This document shows positions 50,490 through 59,497 of a stretch of DNA of 64,000 bases, in pieces. The position numbers and the translations under genes are program-made. The notes beneath the pieces were generated by a model. It did not search any database, was not told the origin of the DNA, and worked only from the letters and a program-made list of their open reading frames with translations. Source of the DNA: Yinghuangia aomiensis (GTDB lineage: Bacteria > Actinomycetota > Actinomycetes > Streptomycetales > Streptomycetaceae); NCBI RefSeq assembly GCF_039542225.1, contig NZ_BAABHS010000024.1, forward strand, positions 1 through 64,000, given 5' to 3'. How positions within the stretch are numbered: the stretch's first letter is position 1; each line of letters opens with the position of its first letter.

Positions 50490-51656
50490 TCAGGCGCCCC
50501 AGCCCGCCTGGGTGCCGCCGACGCGCTCGGCCTTGATCCGCTCGGCGTATCCCGAGCGGGCGTAGGCGGCCATCGGGTCCGGGGCCAACCCGGCCTCGTC
50601 GCGCAGTTCGGCGAGCAGCGCACGGACGTCGGTGTTGTAGGCGTCCATCAGCACCGCGTTGGCGCCGAGCACATCGCCCGCGCGCTGCGCCGCGGCGAGC
50701 GCGTCGGCGTCGACGAGGAGCGCCTTCGCCGTGGCCTCCTGAACGTTCATCACCGAGCGGATCTGCCCGGGGATCTTCGGCTCGATGTTGTGGCACTGGT
50801 CGAGCATGAAGGCGACCTCCGACGCCGGGTCCAGGCCGCCGCCGCGCACCACCTCGTGCATGATGCGGAACAGCTGGAACGGATCCGCGGCACCGACCAT
50901 CAGGTCGTCGTCGGCGTAGAAGCGCGAGTTGAAGTCGAACGCGCCGAGCTTCCCCTCGCGCAGCAGGAACGCCACGATGAACTCGATGTTCGTGCCCGGC
51001 GCGTGATGGCCGGTGTCGACGACGACCTTGGCCCGCTCCCCCAGCTTGAGGCAGTGCGCGTAGGCGGTCCCCCAGTCCGGCACGTCGGTGGTGTAGAACG
51101 CCGGCTCGAAGAACTTGTACTCCAGGATCAGCCGCTGCTCGCCGGTCAGCCGCGCGTACACCTCGGCCAGTGCCTCGGCGAGCCGGTCCTGCCGGGCCCG
51201 GATGTCGTCCTGGCCGGGGTAGTTCGTGCCGTCCGAGAACCACAGCTTGAGGTCGCGCGAGCCCGTCCCGTCCATGACGTCGACGCATTCGAGCAGGTGG
51301 TCGACGGCCTTGCGGCGGATGCGCGGGTCCGGGTTGGTCACGGAACCGAGCATGTAGTCGTCGTCCTGGAACACGTTGGCGTTGATCGCGCCGATCCGCA
51401 CACCGAGGTCGGCGGCGTGCTTGGCCAGTGCGGCGTAGTCGGCGACCTTGTCCCACGGGATGTGCAGCGACACGGTCGGCGCGACGCCGGTGAACGCGTG
51501 CACCTGCGCGGCGTCCGCGATTTTCTCGAACGGGTCGCGCGGGACGCCCTGCTGCGCGAAGACCTTGAAGCGCGTCCCGGAGTTCCCGTACGCCCACGAG
51601 GGCGTCTCGATCTGCTGACCCTTCAGCGCGGCGCGCACGGCGGACGCAGTTGTCAT
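50490..51656 (-). CDS. rhaI: L-rhamnose isomerase
   Basis: 388 aa xylose-isomerase-like TIM barrel turning L-rhamnose to L-rhamnulose. SLHIPWDKV, LKLWFSDGTNYPGQDD, LEYKFFEPAFYTTDVPDWG, VVVDTGHHAPGTNIEF and FDFNSRFYADDDLMVGAADPF give the Glu/Asp/His metal ligands typical of the RhaI (Pseudomonas stutzeri-type) isomerases rather than E. coli RhaA. First gene of the leftward rhamnose unit, directly behind the LacI-type operator at 51690. Confidence 0.93.
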   Translation of the reverse strand: MTTASAVRAALKGQQIETPSWAYGNSGTRFKVFAQQGVPRDPFEKIADAAQVHAFTGVAPTVSLHIPWDKVADYAALAKHAADLGVRIGAINANVFQDDDYMLGSVTNPDPRIRRKAVDHLLECVDVMDGTGSRDLKLWFSDGTNYPGQDDIRARQDRLAEALAEVYARLTGEQRLILEYKFFEPAFYTTDVPDWGTAYAHCLKLGERAKVVVDTGHHAPGTNIEFIVAFLLREGKLGAFDFNSRFYADDDLMVGAADPFQLFRIMHEVVRGGGLDPASEVAFMLDQCHNIEPKIPGQIRSVMNVQEATAKALLVDADALAAAQRAGDVLGANAVLMDAYNTDVRALLAELRDEAGLAPDPMAAYARSGYAERIKAERVGGTQAGWGA

Positions 51657-51689
51657 TGGCTCGGCTCCTTGCCCACCCTGGGACGATTC

Positions 51690-51701
51690 TGAAACGTTTC
51701 A
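51690..51701. promoter_or_regulatory. LacI-type operator TGAAACGTTTCA
   Basis: A perfect 12-bp palindrome with the central CG characteristic of LacI-family sites, 34 bp before rhaI and about 120 bp before the divergent LacI gene. Most likely the rhamnose repressor's binding site. Confidence 0.88.
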
Positions 51702-51820
51702 ATCCGATGCCCGTAAGGTAAGGGCGAAACATATGCCTGTCAACAGAACGTCGCTTCCGGAAGGATTCAAAAGGCCCGGTCGCACCGTGGATGATCACCC
51801 CGGGCACCGGGCCGCCTACG

Positions 51821-52897
51821 ATGGCCTCTATGCCCAGATCGACACCGAAGCGCGACGAGCCCGCCCGCAGCGCCGGGCGCGTGGGGATCAAGGACGTGGC
51901 GCGCGGCGCCGGCGTCTCGGTCGGCACCGTCTCCAACGTGATCAACAACCCCGAGATGGTGTCCGAGGAGACCCGCCTGCGGGTGCGCGCGGTCATCGAA
52001 CGCCTGGGCTACGTGCGCAGCGAGTCCGCCCGCCAGTTGCGCGCGGGGCACAGCCGCATGGTCGGCATGCTCGTCCTGGACCTCGCGAACCCGTTCTTCG
52101 CCGAGGTGGCCAAGGGCGCGGAGCATGCGCTGAGGGCCGCCGGACTCGGTGTGATGGTGTGCAACAGCGCCGCCAGCCCGGCCGAGGAAGCCGAGTACCT
52201 GGCGTTGTTCGCCGAACAGCGCATCCGCGGCGTCCTGGTGACGCCCGCGGACACCGGCGGGCGCACCGTCGAGTCGTTGCGCGGCCAGGGCACGCCGTTC
52301 GTCCTCGTCGACCGGTCGTTGGCCGCCGAGGAAGGCTGCTCGGTGTCGGTCGACGACCTCCGCGGCGGCACGCTCGCGGCGGCCCACCTGCTCGACGCGG
52401 GGCACCGCCGCGTGGCCTTCGTCGGCGGGCGGACCGACCTCCCGCAGGTCCGCGACCGGCTCGCCGGTGCGCGCTCCGCCGTGGCCGCCGCCGGGTTTGC
52501 CGACGACGTCCTGCTCCACCTGGCCACCGACCGGCTGGACGTCGCCGCCGGCCGCGACGCGGGGGCCCGCCTCCTCGGCCTCTCCCCCCGCCCCACCGCG
52601 GTCCTGTGCGCCAACGACCTGCTGGCCCTCGGGCTCCTCCAGACGCTCTACGCCGCCGGGGTCCGGGTCCCGGAGGACATCGCCCTGGTCGGCTACGACG
52701 ACATCGAGTTCGCCGCCGCGGCCGCCGTGCCGCTCACTTCCGTCCGCCAGCCGGCCGGCCTCCTCGGCCGCACCGCCGCCGACCTCCTCCTCGACGAGAT
52801 CACCGCCGAAGGCGTCCCGCACGCCCACCGGCGGATCGTCCTGCAGCCCGAACTGGTCGTCCGGGATTCGAGCGCGGCCCGCGTTCCGTCGTCCTGA
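51821..52897 (+). CDS. LacI family repressor of rhamnose genes
   Basis: 358 aa. HTH GIKDVARGAGVSVGTVSNVINNPEMVSEETRLRVRAVIERLGYVRSESARQLR, then a periplasmic-binding-protein-like effector domain (VGMLVLDLANPFFAEVAKGAEHALRAAGLGVMVCNS; PTAVLCANDLLALGLLQTLYAAGVRVPEDIALVGYDDIEFAAAAAVPLTSVRQP). Divergent from rhaI; the effector is probably rhamnose, rhamnulose or a phosphorylated form. Start could be ATG 51791, 51821 or 51830; none has a clear ribosome-binding site. Confidence 0.93.
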   Translation: MASMPRSTPKRDEPARSAGRVGIKDVARGAGVSVGTVSNVINNPEMVSEETRLRVRAVIERLGYVRSESARQLRAGHSRMVGMLVLDLANPFFAEVAKGAEHALRAAGLGVMVCNSAASPAEEAEYLALFAEQRIRGVLVTPADTGGRTVESLRGQGTPFVLVDRSLAAEEGCSVSVDDLRGGTLAAAHLLDAGHRRVAFVGGRTDLPQVRDRLAGARSAVAAAGFADDVLLHLATDRLDVAAGRDAGARLLGLSPRPTAVLCANDLLALGLLQTLYAAGVRVPEDIALVGYDDIEFAAAAAVPLTSVRQPAGLLGRTAADLLLDEITAEGVPHAHRRIVLQPELVVRDSSAARVPSS

Positions 52898-52963
52898 CCG
52901 CGAGCGGCGCGGACCGGCCCGACCATGTGAATCACCCGAGGGTTCGCCGGGGGGGCCGACGGC

Positions 52964-52986
52964 GGGGCGGCCTTCGCGGCCGTCCC
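52964..52986. terminator. Hairpin between convergent genes
   Basis: 9-bp stem (52964-52972 with 52978-52986, one G-U pair) and a TTCGC loop, between the LacI gene (+) and the GH3 gene (-). Confidence 0.65.
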
Positions 52987-53019
52987 CCTTCGGCCCACAC
53001 CTGCGTGCCCGGCCGGTCC

Positions 53020-55503
53020 TCAGCCGACGCGCAGCGTCGTCGACAGCGCATGGGCCTCCGCGCTGTCGCCGATCAGCAGCGTGAACGCGCCCGGTTCGAC
53101 CTGCCAGCCGTCCGCCCAGTGCGCGAACGCGCGCGGGGCGAGCCGCAGGTCCACCGTGGTCTCGGCGCCCGGGGCCGCCTCGGCGGTGGCGAACCCGGCC
53201 AGCCACAGGGCCGGCCGGGCCACGGCCGAGTCCTCGCGCCGCAGGTACGCCTGCACGGTGTGGCGGCCGTGGCGCGGGCCGGTGTTGCGCACGGTCACGT
53301 GGACCACCGTGTCGCCGTCCGCGGGCACATCGTCGGGTGCCGAAACGGCGACGTACTCCCAGGTGGTGTAGCCGAGTCCGTGGCCGAACGGGTAGGCGGG
53401 CCGGTGGCCTCCGGCCGGCCGGCCGCGGTAGCCGATGTCCAGGTCGTCGCCGTACGCGACGACGCCTCCGACCGGCGTCGTCGAACGCAGCGCCGGGGAG
53501 GCCTCGTCCGCGGGCCAGGTCACCGGCAGGCGGCCGCCCGGTTCGGACCGGCCCAGGAGGACGTCCGCGAGCGCATGGCCGAACTCCTGGCCGGGGAACC
53601 AGGTGAGCAGCACGGCGCCGACCTCGGCGCGCCACGGGAGCAGGACCGGGGCGCCGGCGTTGACGACGACCACGGTGCGCGGGTTCGCCGCGGCGACGCG
53701 CCGCACCAGTTCGTCCTGCGCCCCGGGCAGGACGAGGGTGGTCCGGTCGACACCCTCGGATTCGACTTCCTCGTTGGTACCGACCACCACGACGGCGACG
53801 TCCGCGTCGGCGGCGAGGGCCACCGCGCGGCGCATCTCCTCGTCGGCGGGGGTGTCGGGCGCCTCGATGCCGAGGAGGAAGCCGACGACGAGGGCCCCGG
53901 TGGGGAACTCGTGCCGGAGGCGCAGCCGTACGCGGCCGTCGGCGGGCAGGTGGTGCGTCGTCGACCGCTCCGGGGGATGGAGGATGCCGCTGAGCGGGTC
54001 GTCTTTGGCGATGTCCTCGTCGACGAGGACGGTGTCGTCGGCCGTGAGCCGGAACCGGCCGGAGCCGGCGACGCCGATCCGGTGCGGGCCGCCGCCGGGC
54101 ATCCGCACGTCGGCCTCGACCTCGACCGCGCAGGCCTGCTGGACGATGGCGTCACTCAGCCACAACAGCCGTGCCGAGAGCCGGAGTTCGTCGAGGACAA
54201 GGGAGCCGTCGGGGGCGTGGAAGCGGACGCGGAAGCCCGGGGCTCCGGTGACCGGGTCGGTCGCGTGGCGGTGGTCGAGGGCCGGCAGCCGGGGCCGGGT
54301 GCGGACGCCCGGCTCGTGGGTGATCTCGACGCCGTCTCCTAGCGCCGCGCGCAGGCCGTCCAAAGGGCTGACGGTGTGCCGGGGCTGGACGGTGGCACTG
54401 CCGCCGCCTTGGACGCGGGCGGTCGCGGCGTTCGGCCCCAGGACGGCGACACGGCGCAGCCCTTCGGCGGACAGCGGCAGGAACCCGTCGTGATTGCGGA
54501 CGAGCACGGTTCCGGACACCGCCGCGGTGCGCAGCAGTGCGCGCTCGTCCTCGGGCTCGTGCGGTGGCAGGGTGCCCTCCCCCGGGTCGCCGAGTGCGCC
54601 GACCCGGGCGGCGAGGCGCAGCAGGTTGCGGACTTTGGCGTCGACGGACTTCATCGGGACGCGGCCGGCCTCCACGGCGGCGGCGAGTGCGTCGCCCCAG
54701 GGCCCGTGCGGGCCGGGCATGGCCAGGTCGAGGCTGCCGAGGGCGGCGCCTTCGGTGCTGCGGGCGGCGAACCAGTCGGAGACGACGAGTCCGTCGAATC
54801 CCCATTCGCCGCGCAGCGGTTCGTCGAGGAGGGGGCTTTCGGTCATGGTGGTGCCGTTGACCGAGTTGTAGGCGGCCATCAGCGCCCAGGGCGCGGCGGT
54901 GCGGACGATGTGCTCGAACGGCGCCGCGTACACCTCGCGGAGGGCACGCGCGCCGATGCGGACGTCGACGGTGTAGCGGTCGGTCTCGAAGTCGTTGCCG
55001 ACGTAGTGCTTGACGGTCGCGGCGACCCCGGCGGCCTGGAGGCCGGCGACGGTGGCGGCACCCATCGCGCCGCTGAGCAGGGGGTCCTCCGAGTAGCACT
55101 CGAAGTTGCGGCCGGCGTACGGGCTGCGGTGCAGGTTCACGGTCGGGCCGAGGACGACGTCCACCCCCTTGCTGCGGGCCTCGGCCGCGAGCAGGCCGCC
55201 GAGGCGCCGGGCCAGTGCGGGGTCCCAGCTCGCCGCGACCGCGGTCGGGCTGGGCAGGACGGCGGACGGGTCGCGTTCGTCGAACCGCTCGCCGCGCACC
55301 CCGGCGGGTCCGTCGGAGAGCACCAGGGCACGGAGCCCGACGGCGGGCTCGGCGTGTGTGCGCCAGAAGCCGGAGCCGGTCAGGAGGCGGATCTTGGCCT
55401 GGGTGTCGAGCCGGGCGAGGGCGCTCTCCACCTGCTCGTCGAGGGAACTGGGGGATGCCGGTGACGAGCTGTCATCATGACCGGTGTTCACTACACGGTG
55501 CAT
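53020..55503 (-). CDS. GH3 beta-glycosidase with PA14-like insert
   Basis: 827 aa, no signal peptide. GH3 barrel: LSDGPAGVRG, GPTVNLHRSPYAGRNFECYSEDP, VKHYVGNDFETDR (Lys165/His166), and GFDGLVVSDWFA with nucleophile Asp243. A PA14-like domain (FRVRFHAPDGSLVL to about FPTGALVVGFLLGIE) is inserted in the second domain, as in Kluyveromyces BglI and many oligosaccharide/saponin beta-glucosidases; then the alpha/beta domain (VVVVGTNEEVESEGVDRTTL) and a fibronectin III end. Likely releases beta-linked glucose or similar from an imported glycoside. ATG 55503 has no ribosome-binding site; a later GTG is possible. Confidence 0.92.
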   Translation of the reverse strand: MHRVVNTGHDDSSSPASPSSLDEQVESALARLDTQAKIRLLTGSGFWRTHAEPAVGLRALVLSDGPAGVRGERFDERDPSAVLPSPTAVAASWDPALARRLGGLLAAEARSKGVDVVLGPTVNLHRSPYAGRNFECYSEDPLLSGAMGAATVAGLQAAGVAATVKHYVGNDFETDRYTVDVRIGARALREVYAAPFEHIVRTAAPWALMAAYNSVNGTTMTESPLLDEPLRGEWGFDGLVVSDWFAARSTEGAALGSLDLAMPGPHGPWGDALAAAVEAGRVPMKSVDAKVRNLLRLAARVGALGDPGEGTLPPHEPEDERALLRTAAVSGTVLVRNHDGFLPLSAEGLRRVAVLGPNAATARVQGGGSATVQPRHTVSPLDGLRAALGDGVEITHEPGVRTRPRLPALDHRHATDPVTGAPGFRVRFHAPDGSLVLDELRLSARLLWLSDAIVQQACAVEVEADVRMPGGGPHRIGVAGSGRFRLTADDTVLVDEDIAKDDPLSGILHPPERSTTHHLPADGRVRLRLRHEFPTGALVVGFLLGIEAPDTPADEEMRRAVALAADADVAVVVVGTNEEVESEGVDRTTLVLPGAQDELVRRVAAANPRTVVVVNAGAPVLLPWRAEVGAVLLTWFPGQEFGHALADVLLGRSEPGGRLPVTWPADEASPALRSTTPVGGVVAYGDDLDIGYRGRPAGGHRPAYPFGHGLGYTTWEYVAVSAPDDVPADGDTVVHVTVRNTGPRHGRHTVQAYLRREDSAVARPALWLAGFATAEAAPGAETTVDLRLAPRAFAHWADGWQVEPGAFTLLIGDSAEAHALSTTLRVG

Positions 55504-55504
55504 A

Positions 55505-55526
55505 ATACCTTCCAGATGGCATGTAT
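55505..55526. promoter_or_regulatory. TetR-type operator 1 (GH3 / TetR divergent region)
   Basis: Arms ATACCTTCCA and TGGCATGTAT separated by 2 nt; 8 of 10 positions pair. It touches the GH3 start and lies 39 bp before the TetR start. Its twin is at 59389-59410. Confidence 0.8.
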
Positions 55527-55564
55527 TCACTGTCGGACACGGGATCGCAGGGAGCAGGGCGGCA

Positions 55565-56203
55565 ATGGCGGAGCAGACGGGGCGTCGGGGGCCGTACGCC
55601 AGCGGAGTCGCGAGGCGGGAGGAGATCGTCGTGGCCGCGCTGGAGCTGTTCGCGGCGCGGACCTACGACGCCGTGTCGTTGCGGGAGGTGGCCGCGAAAG
55701 TAGGGATCACCCACAGCGGTCTGCGGCACCACTTCGCCTCGAAAGAGGAACTGCTGACCGCGGTCCTGCACTACAACGACCAGGTGTCGCTCACGCCCGA
55801 CCCGGAGCACGAGATCAGCGGCGTCGAGGTGCACGGCGTCGACTGGATCCGGGCGAGCGTGGACGTCGTCGCGTTCAACTCCCGGCAGCCGCTGGTGATC
55901 CGCCTGTTCGCGACGCTGTCGGTGCAGGCGACCGATCCGCACCACCCCGCGCACACCTACTTCGTCAAGCGCTACGCCGTCGCGCGGGGCCTGGTCGCCC
56001 GGGAGTTGGAGTTCGCCCGGGCGAACGGCGACATCCGGGCGGACACCGACGTGGAAGCGGCCGCCGAATCGCTGCTGGCGACCATGGACGGGCTCCAGAT
56101 CCAGTGGCTGCTGGATCCCGAGCACGTCGACATGGTCAGCGCGTACCGGCAGTTCGTGGACCGCTTCCTCACCTATCTGACGTCGCTCGACTCGGCGGGC
56201 TGA
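55565..56203 (+). CDS. TetR family regulator of the glycosidase/transport genes
   Basis: 212 aa. HTH: RREEIVVAALELFAARTYDAVSLREVAAKVGITHSGLRHHFASKEELL. The ligand domain has HPAHTYFVKRYAVARGLVAREL and MDGLQIQWLLDPEHVDM, shared with the TetR at 36023. Its 3' end overlaps the convergent rhamnosidase gene by 31 bp. ATG 55565 with GGGAGCAGGG upstream; an ATG at 55484 would place coding across the operator. Likely binds the 55505 and 59389 palindromes. Confidence 0.88.
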   Translation: MAEQTGRRGPYASGVARREEIVVAALELFAARTYDAVSLREVAAKVGITHSGLRHHFASKEELLTAVLHYNDQVSLTPDPEHEISGVEVHGVDWIRASVDVVAFNSRQPLVIRLFATLSVQATDPHHPAHTYFVKRYAVARGLVARELEFARANGDIRADTDVEAAAESLLATMDGLQIQWLLDPEHVDMVSAYRQFVDRFLTYLTSLDSAG

Positions 56204-58536
56204 CCGGCGGGCAGCGTGATGCCGTGCCGTCCCGCCGCGTAGTCGCCGCCGCCGTGCCGGAACGGGACGGGGCTGTCGACGTCCAAGCGTGTCGGGGTGA
56301 CCGCGACGGTGATCAGCCCGGCCGGGCACGGCACTTCACCGGACGCCGAATCGAGCGTGCCGAGCGCCGGTTCGATGCGCGCCACCCCGAACCCGGGCTC
56401 GGCCGGTTCGACGCCGAGCACCCGCACCACCAGGTCGCGGGTCGGGGTCGACGACCAGCCGTGGCTGACCGTGCCGCCGTACCAGGTCTCGGACCACGAG
56501 GTCGCGCAGCGCTCCAGCGCGGCCGTCCAGTCCCGGCACAGCCCCGCGACGAGGTCGGCGCGCCCGGCGGCGGCGAGCGCGTCGTGCACGACGTACCGGA
56601 AGAACGGCTGGGCCCGGACGACCTGCTTGTCGGTGTCCCACCACGGCTCGGGGTGGCCGATGCGCAAGTAGTCGCCGCCGACCGGGAGATCGCCGCCGGG
56701 CACGGCGGGCGCGTCCGGGCTGCTGAACGCCGCGTCGACGTGCGCGGTGGTGTCGGTGAGGACGTCCACCAGGCGCGCCCAGCGCTCCCGCGGGGCGAGC
56801 CCGCCGACGATCGCGGCCGCCTGCGCGTGCTGCGAGGCCGCGGTCACGCGGCTCCCGCCGACGAGCGCGTCCGCGTACCGGCCCCGCTCGCCGTCCCACA
56901 GGAGGTCGAACCCGGCGGCGAGCCGCCGGTGGACGTCGAGCGCCCAAGCGGCGCGGCCCTCGTCGCCGAGCCATGCGGCCATGTCGGCGAATTCCCGCAG
57001 TGCCCGCCCCCACAGACCGCACAGTGCGGCGCAGACGCCTTCGGTGGTGACCGACGCCCAGTCGATCAGCACCCAGCCGAACACGTCCTCGAGGAGGCCG
57101 TCGGCGTTGCGGAACGGGAGGAACCAGCGCAGGACGCGCTCGGCCACCGGCAGCAGCGCGGCGATCTCGTCGCGGTCGCCGACGTACCGGTAGGAGTTCC
57201 AGACCGCGTGCACCCAGTGCAGTGACCAGTCCGGGATGACCGTGAAGTCGGCGTACTCCACGTCGCCGGCCACGGCCATCGGCAGCATGCCGTCGCTGCG
57301 CGGCGAGGCGGCCATCCGCGGGTACCAGCGGGCCAGCCGCCAGTCGGTGTTCGTCGCGAAGTCCACCATCTGGTGGACCACGGCGTCGCCGACCCAGGCG
57401 CGCTGTTCGCGGGTCGGGCAGTCGATGTACGCGTCGGCGGAGCACAGCGTGACGGTGCGGCGGCCGACCTCCCAGATCCGTTCGAGGACCGGGTCCGAAC
57501 AGCGGAAGGAGGCTCCCCCGGTCACCGGGTAGGTGCGGGAGCGGACGCCGATGCCGTGCACGGTCACCCCGTCGCCGGCATCGACGAGCGCGCCGTGCAG
57601 GCCGTACAGGTCCAGCGATTCGGCGGTGCGCCGGGTGCCGTCGAGGGTGACGGTGAAACAGGCGTCGTGCTCGCCCGGCGACGGCTCGCCGTCGGCGAGG
57701 AACTCGGCGACGCGGACGGTCACGGATGCGCCGTGCGGCCCGGAGACGTCCACGACCAGCGTTCCGGATTCGATCCGGTCGGCGACATAGGACCCCGAGG
57801 GCGTGCGGCGCAGCGCCACCTCGCACGGCGTCGCCTGCGCGATCGGGCGGGCGCCGAGCGGTCCGCCGGGGAAACTGGGCGGCTCGGCGCGCCCGGGTTC
57901 GCCGGTGGTCATCGCCCGCCGCGCGACCGCCGGGGCCCAGCCGACGTCGCGGGCGAAGCCGCCGGCCTCGGCGGCGTCGACGGCCGTGGCCCAGTCCGCG
58001 GGCAGCACCCGGCAGTCGACGTGCTCCTCGCCGCGGCCGGACAGCCGGTCCACAACGTTCTCCCCCCACCCGGGCAAGGCGCGGGACCGCCAGTGCTCGT
58101 CGGAGACGAACCACCCGTCGGCGAGGCGGGCTTCGAACACGAAAGCGCCCTCGTGCAGGTCGTTCGCCAGCGGCGACGGCGGCATCCACCACGGCTTGGG
58201 TCCGTCGTAGCGCCAGGCCAGCACCGCGACCACGTTGGCGCCGGGGCGCAGGTACGGGGCCAAGTCGACGTCGTCGTACGGCTGCTGCCGGGGGTTGGCG
58301 CGAACCGGCCCGCGGGACACCTCGGTTCCGTTGACCCACAGCGCGTACCGGGACAGTGCGGCCATGCGGGCGGGCACCCGGTCGGGTACCGAGGCGAGGT
58401 CCAGGGTGTGCCGGAGCGCGACCACCTCGCGTCCGCCGTCGGCCGCGCGCTCCGCGGCCCAGATCCACCGCCCGCGCCACCGTCCCGGCGGGAAGTCGCC
58501 GGGTATCGGGGTCGGGCCTGCAAGCGAGTTCGTCAT
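56173..58536 (-). CDS. Alpha-L-rhamnosidase-like glycoside hydrolase (GH78-type)
   Basis: 787 aa, cytoplasmic. Two N-terminal beta domains (RWRGRWIWAAERA; YALWVNGTEVSRGPVRANPRQQPYDDVDLAPYLRPGANVVAVLAW) precede the (alpha/alpha)6 barrel with YIDCPTREQRAWVGDA around residue 370 (family DCPxRDER), DFTVIPDWSLHWVHAVWNSYRYVGD and AQPFFRYVVHDALAAAGRADL, ending in SETWYGGTVSHGWSSTPTRDLVVRVLGVEP. It inverts and releases terminal L-rhamnose from glycosides, the supply for the rhamnose genes upstream. Overlaps the next hydrolase gene by ATGA. The exact bond is not predictable. Confidence 0.88.
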   Translation of the reverse strand: MTNSLAGPTPIPGDFPPGRWRGRWIWAAERAADGGREVVALRHTLDLASVPDRVPARMAALSRYALWVNGTEVSRGPVRANPRQQPYDDVDLAPYLRPGANVVAVLAWRYDGPKPWWMPPSPLANDLHEGAFVFEARLADGWFVSDEHWRSRALPGWGENVVDRLSGRGEEHVDCRVLPADWATAVDAAEAGGFARDVGWAPAVARRAMTTGEPGRAEPPSFPGGPLGARPIAQATPCEVALRRTPSGSYVADRIESGTLVVDVSGPHGASVTVRVAEFLADGEPSPGEHDACFTVTLDGTRRTAESLDLYGLHGALVDAGDGVTVHGIGVRSRTYPVTGGASFRCSDPVLERIWEVGRRTVTLCSADAYIDCPTREQRAWVGDAVVHQMVDFATNTDWRLARWYPRMAASPRSDGMLPMAVAGDVEYADFTVIPDWSLHWVHAVWNSYRYVGDRDEIAALLPVAERVLRWFLPFRNADGLLEDVFGWVLIDWASVTTEGVCAALCGLWGRALREFADMAAWLGDEGRAAWALDVHRRLAAGFDLLWDGERGRYADALVGGSRVTAASQHAQAAAIVGGLAPRERWARLVDVLTDTTAHVDAAFSSPDAPAVPGGDLPVGGDYLRIGHPEPWWDTDKQVVRAQPFFRYVVHDALAAAGRADLVAGLCRDWTAALERCATSWSETWYGGTVSHGWSSTPTRDLVVRVLGVEPAEPGFGVARIEPALGTLDSASGEVPCPAGLITVAVTPTRLDVDSPVPFRHGGGDYAAGRHGITLPAGQPAESSDVR

Positions 58537-59378
58537 CGGCGGCCCTCCAGCCGGTCGAAGTGGGCCCGGACCGCGGCGAGCCACGCCCGCGGCTGCTCGG
58601 TCTGCGGGCTGTGCTTGGCGCCGTCGACGACGACGAGGCGGGCCCCCGGTATGCCGTCGGCCAGTTGGCGGACGCCGCGGCGCAGCGCTTTGTCTCCCGC
58701 GCCGACCAGCACGGTGGTCGGGCAGGCGATCTCGCCGAGCCGTGCGGTGAGTGCCGGGTAGCTGCGCAGCTCCCGGGCGAACGCCGCGAAGGCCTCGGGG
58801 TCCGTGTCCAGGAACGCGGCGGCCTGCCGGTCGCGTTGCTCCGCCGAGAGTCCGCCGTCCGCGCCGCTGCCGTCGGCGGCGGGTTCGGGCCGCGGCAGCA
58901 GCTTGACGAGCGTGCCGAGCACACCCATGCCGCGTCGGCGCACCAGCCCGCCGAGCGGGCTCATGAGCAACGACAGCGGGCCGCCCGCGGGTTCGGGCGC
59001 GGTGTCCATGAGGACGAGCGAGCGCACCCGGCCGGGGTGGGCGAGCGCGTACCGCTGGGCGACCACGCCGCCCATCGAGTGGCCGAGCAGGTCGACCGGC
59101 CCGAGGCCGAGCGCGTCCAGGAAGGCGTGCAGGTCCGCTTCCAGCGCGTCGAACGTATAGGCGTCGGCGCGCCCGGGTTTGGCGCTGCGTCCGTGGCCGC
59201 GGTGGTCGTACGCCACCACGCGCCGGTCGGCCGCGAGCCGGGGCAGCACACCGGCCCAATCCGCGGTGCTGCCGACGAATCCGTGCAGGAGGACAAGTGG
59301 TTGCGTACCGGGCGTCGGACGGCCGTGGTCCTCGTAGTTCAGGGCGGTGTCACCCGCGGTGAGCTGGGCGTTCGTCAT
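58533..59378 (-). CDS. Alpha/beta hydrolase
   Basis: 281 aa. LVLLHGFVGSTADWAGVLPRLAADRRVVAYDHRGHGRS, nucleophile elbow LLGHSMGGVVAQRYALAHP, acid LVGAGDKALRRGV and His in DGAKHSPQTEQP. An esterase or C-C hydrolase; in this operon it could remove acyl groups from the glycoside or act on the aglycone. Head of the leftward unit with the rhamnosidase, divergent from the transporter genes. Confidence 0.9.
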   Translation of the reverse strand: MTNAQLTAGDTALNYEDHGRPTPGTQPLVLLHGFVGSTADWAGVLPRLAADRRVVAYDHRGHGRSAKPGRADAYTFDALEADLHAFLDALGLGPVDLLGHSMGGVVAQRYALAHPGRVRSLVLMDTAPEPAGGPLSLLMSPLGGLVRRRGMGVLGTLVKLLPRPEPAADGSGADGGLSAEQRDRQAAAFLDTDPEAFAAFARELRSYPALTARLGEIACPTTVLVGAGDKALRRGVRQLADGIPGARLVVVDGAKHSPQTEQPRAWLAAVRAHFDRLEGRR

Positions 59379-59388
59379 GCCTTCATGA

Positions 59389-59410
59389 AACCCTTCCATC
59401 TGGCAGGTAT
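59389..59410. promoter_or_regulatory. TetR-type operator 2 (hydrolase / transporter divergent region)
   Basis: On the minus strand the arms are ATACCTGCCA and TGGAAGGGTT with GA between. It agrees with operator 1 at 17 of 22 positions, including the block CCAGATGG. It is 11 bp before the hydrolase start and about 90 bp before the transporter's first gene, so one site can govern both units. Confidence 0.8.
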
Positions 59411-59497
59411 TGGATGTTAGCATCGCCGCGCTTCGCTGTGACGCCCATTTCTCCGCGAAGTCAAATCCAGGAAGTTCCCAGGAAAGGGATGCGTCGC

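Noticed and set aside
47974..50565. Very long rightward open frame across rhaB and rhaEW
   Set aside because: It is antisense to two well-supported genes; such frames are expected in GC-rich DNA because stops are rare in the shadow frame, and its translation is Arg/Gly/Ala-rich without domains.
57358..57380. CCATCTGG with flanking symmetry, similar to the centre of the TetR operators
   Set aside because: It lies deep in the rhamnosidase coding sequence and the outer arms do not match.
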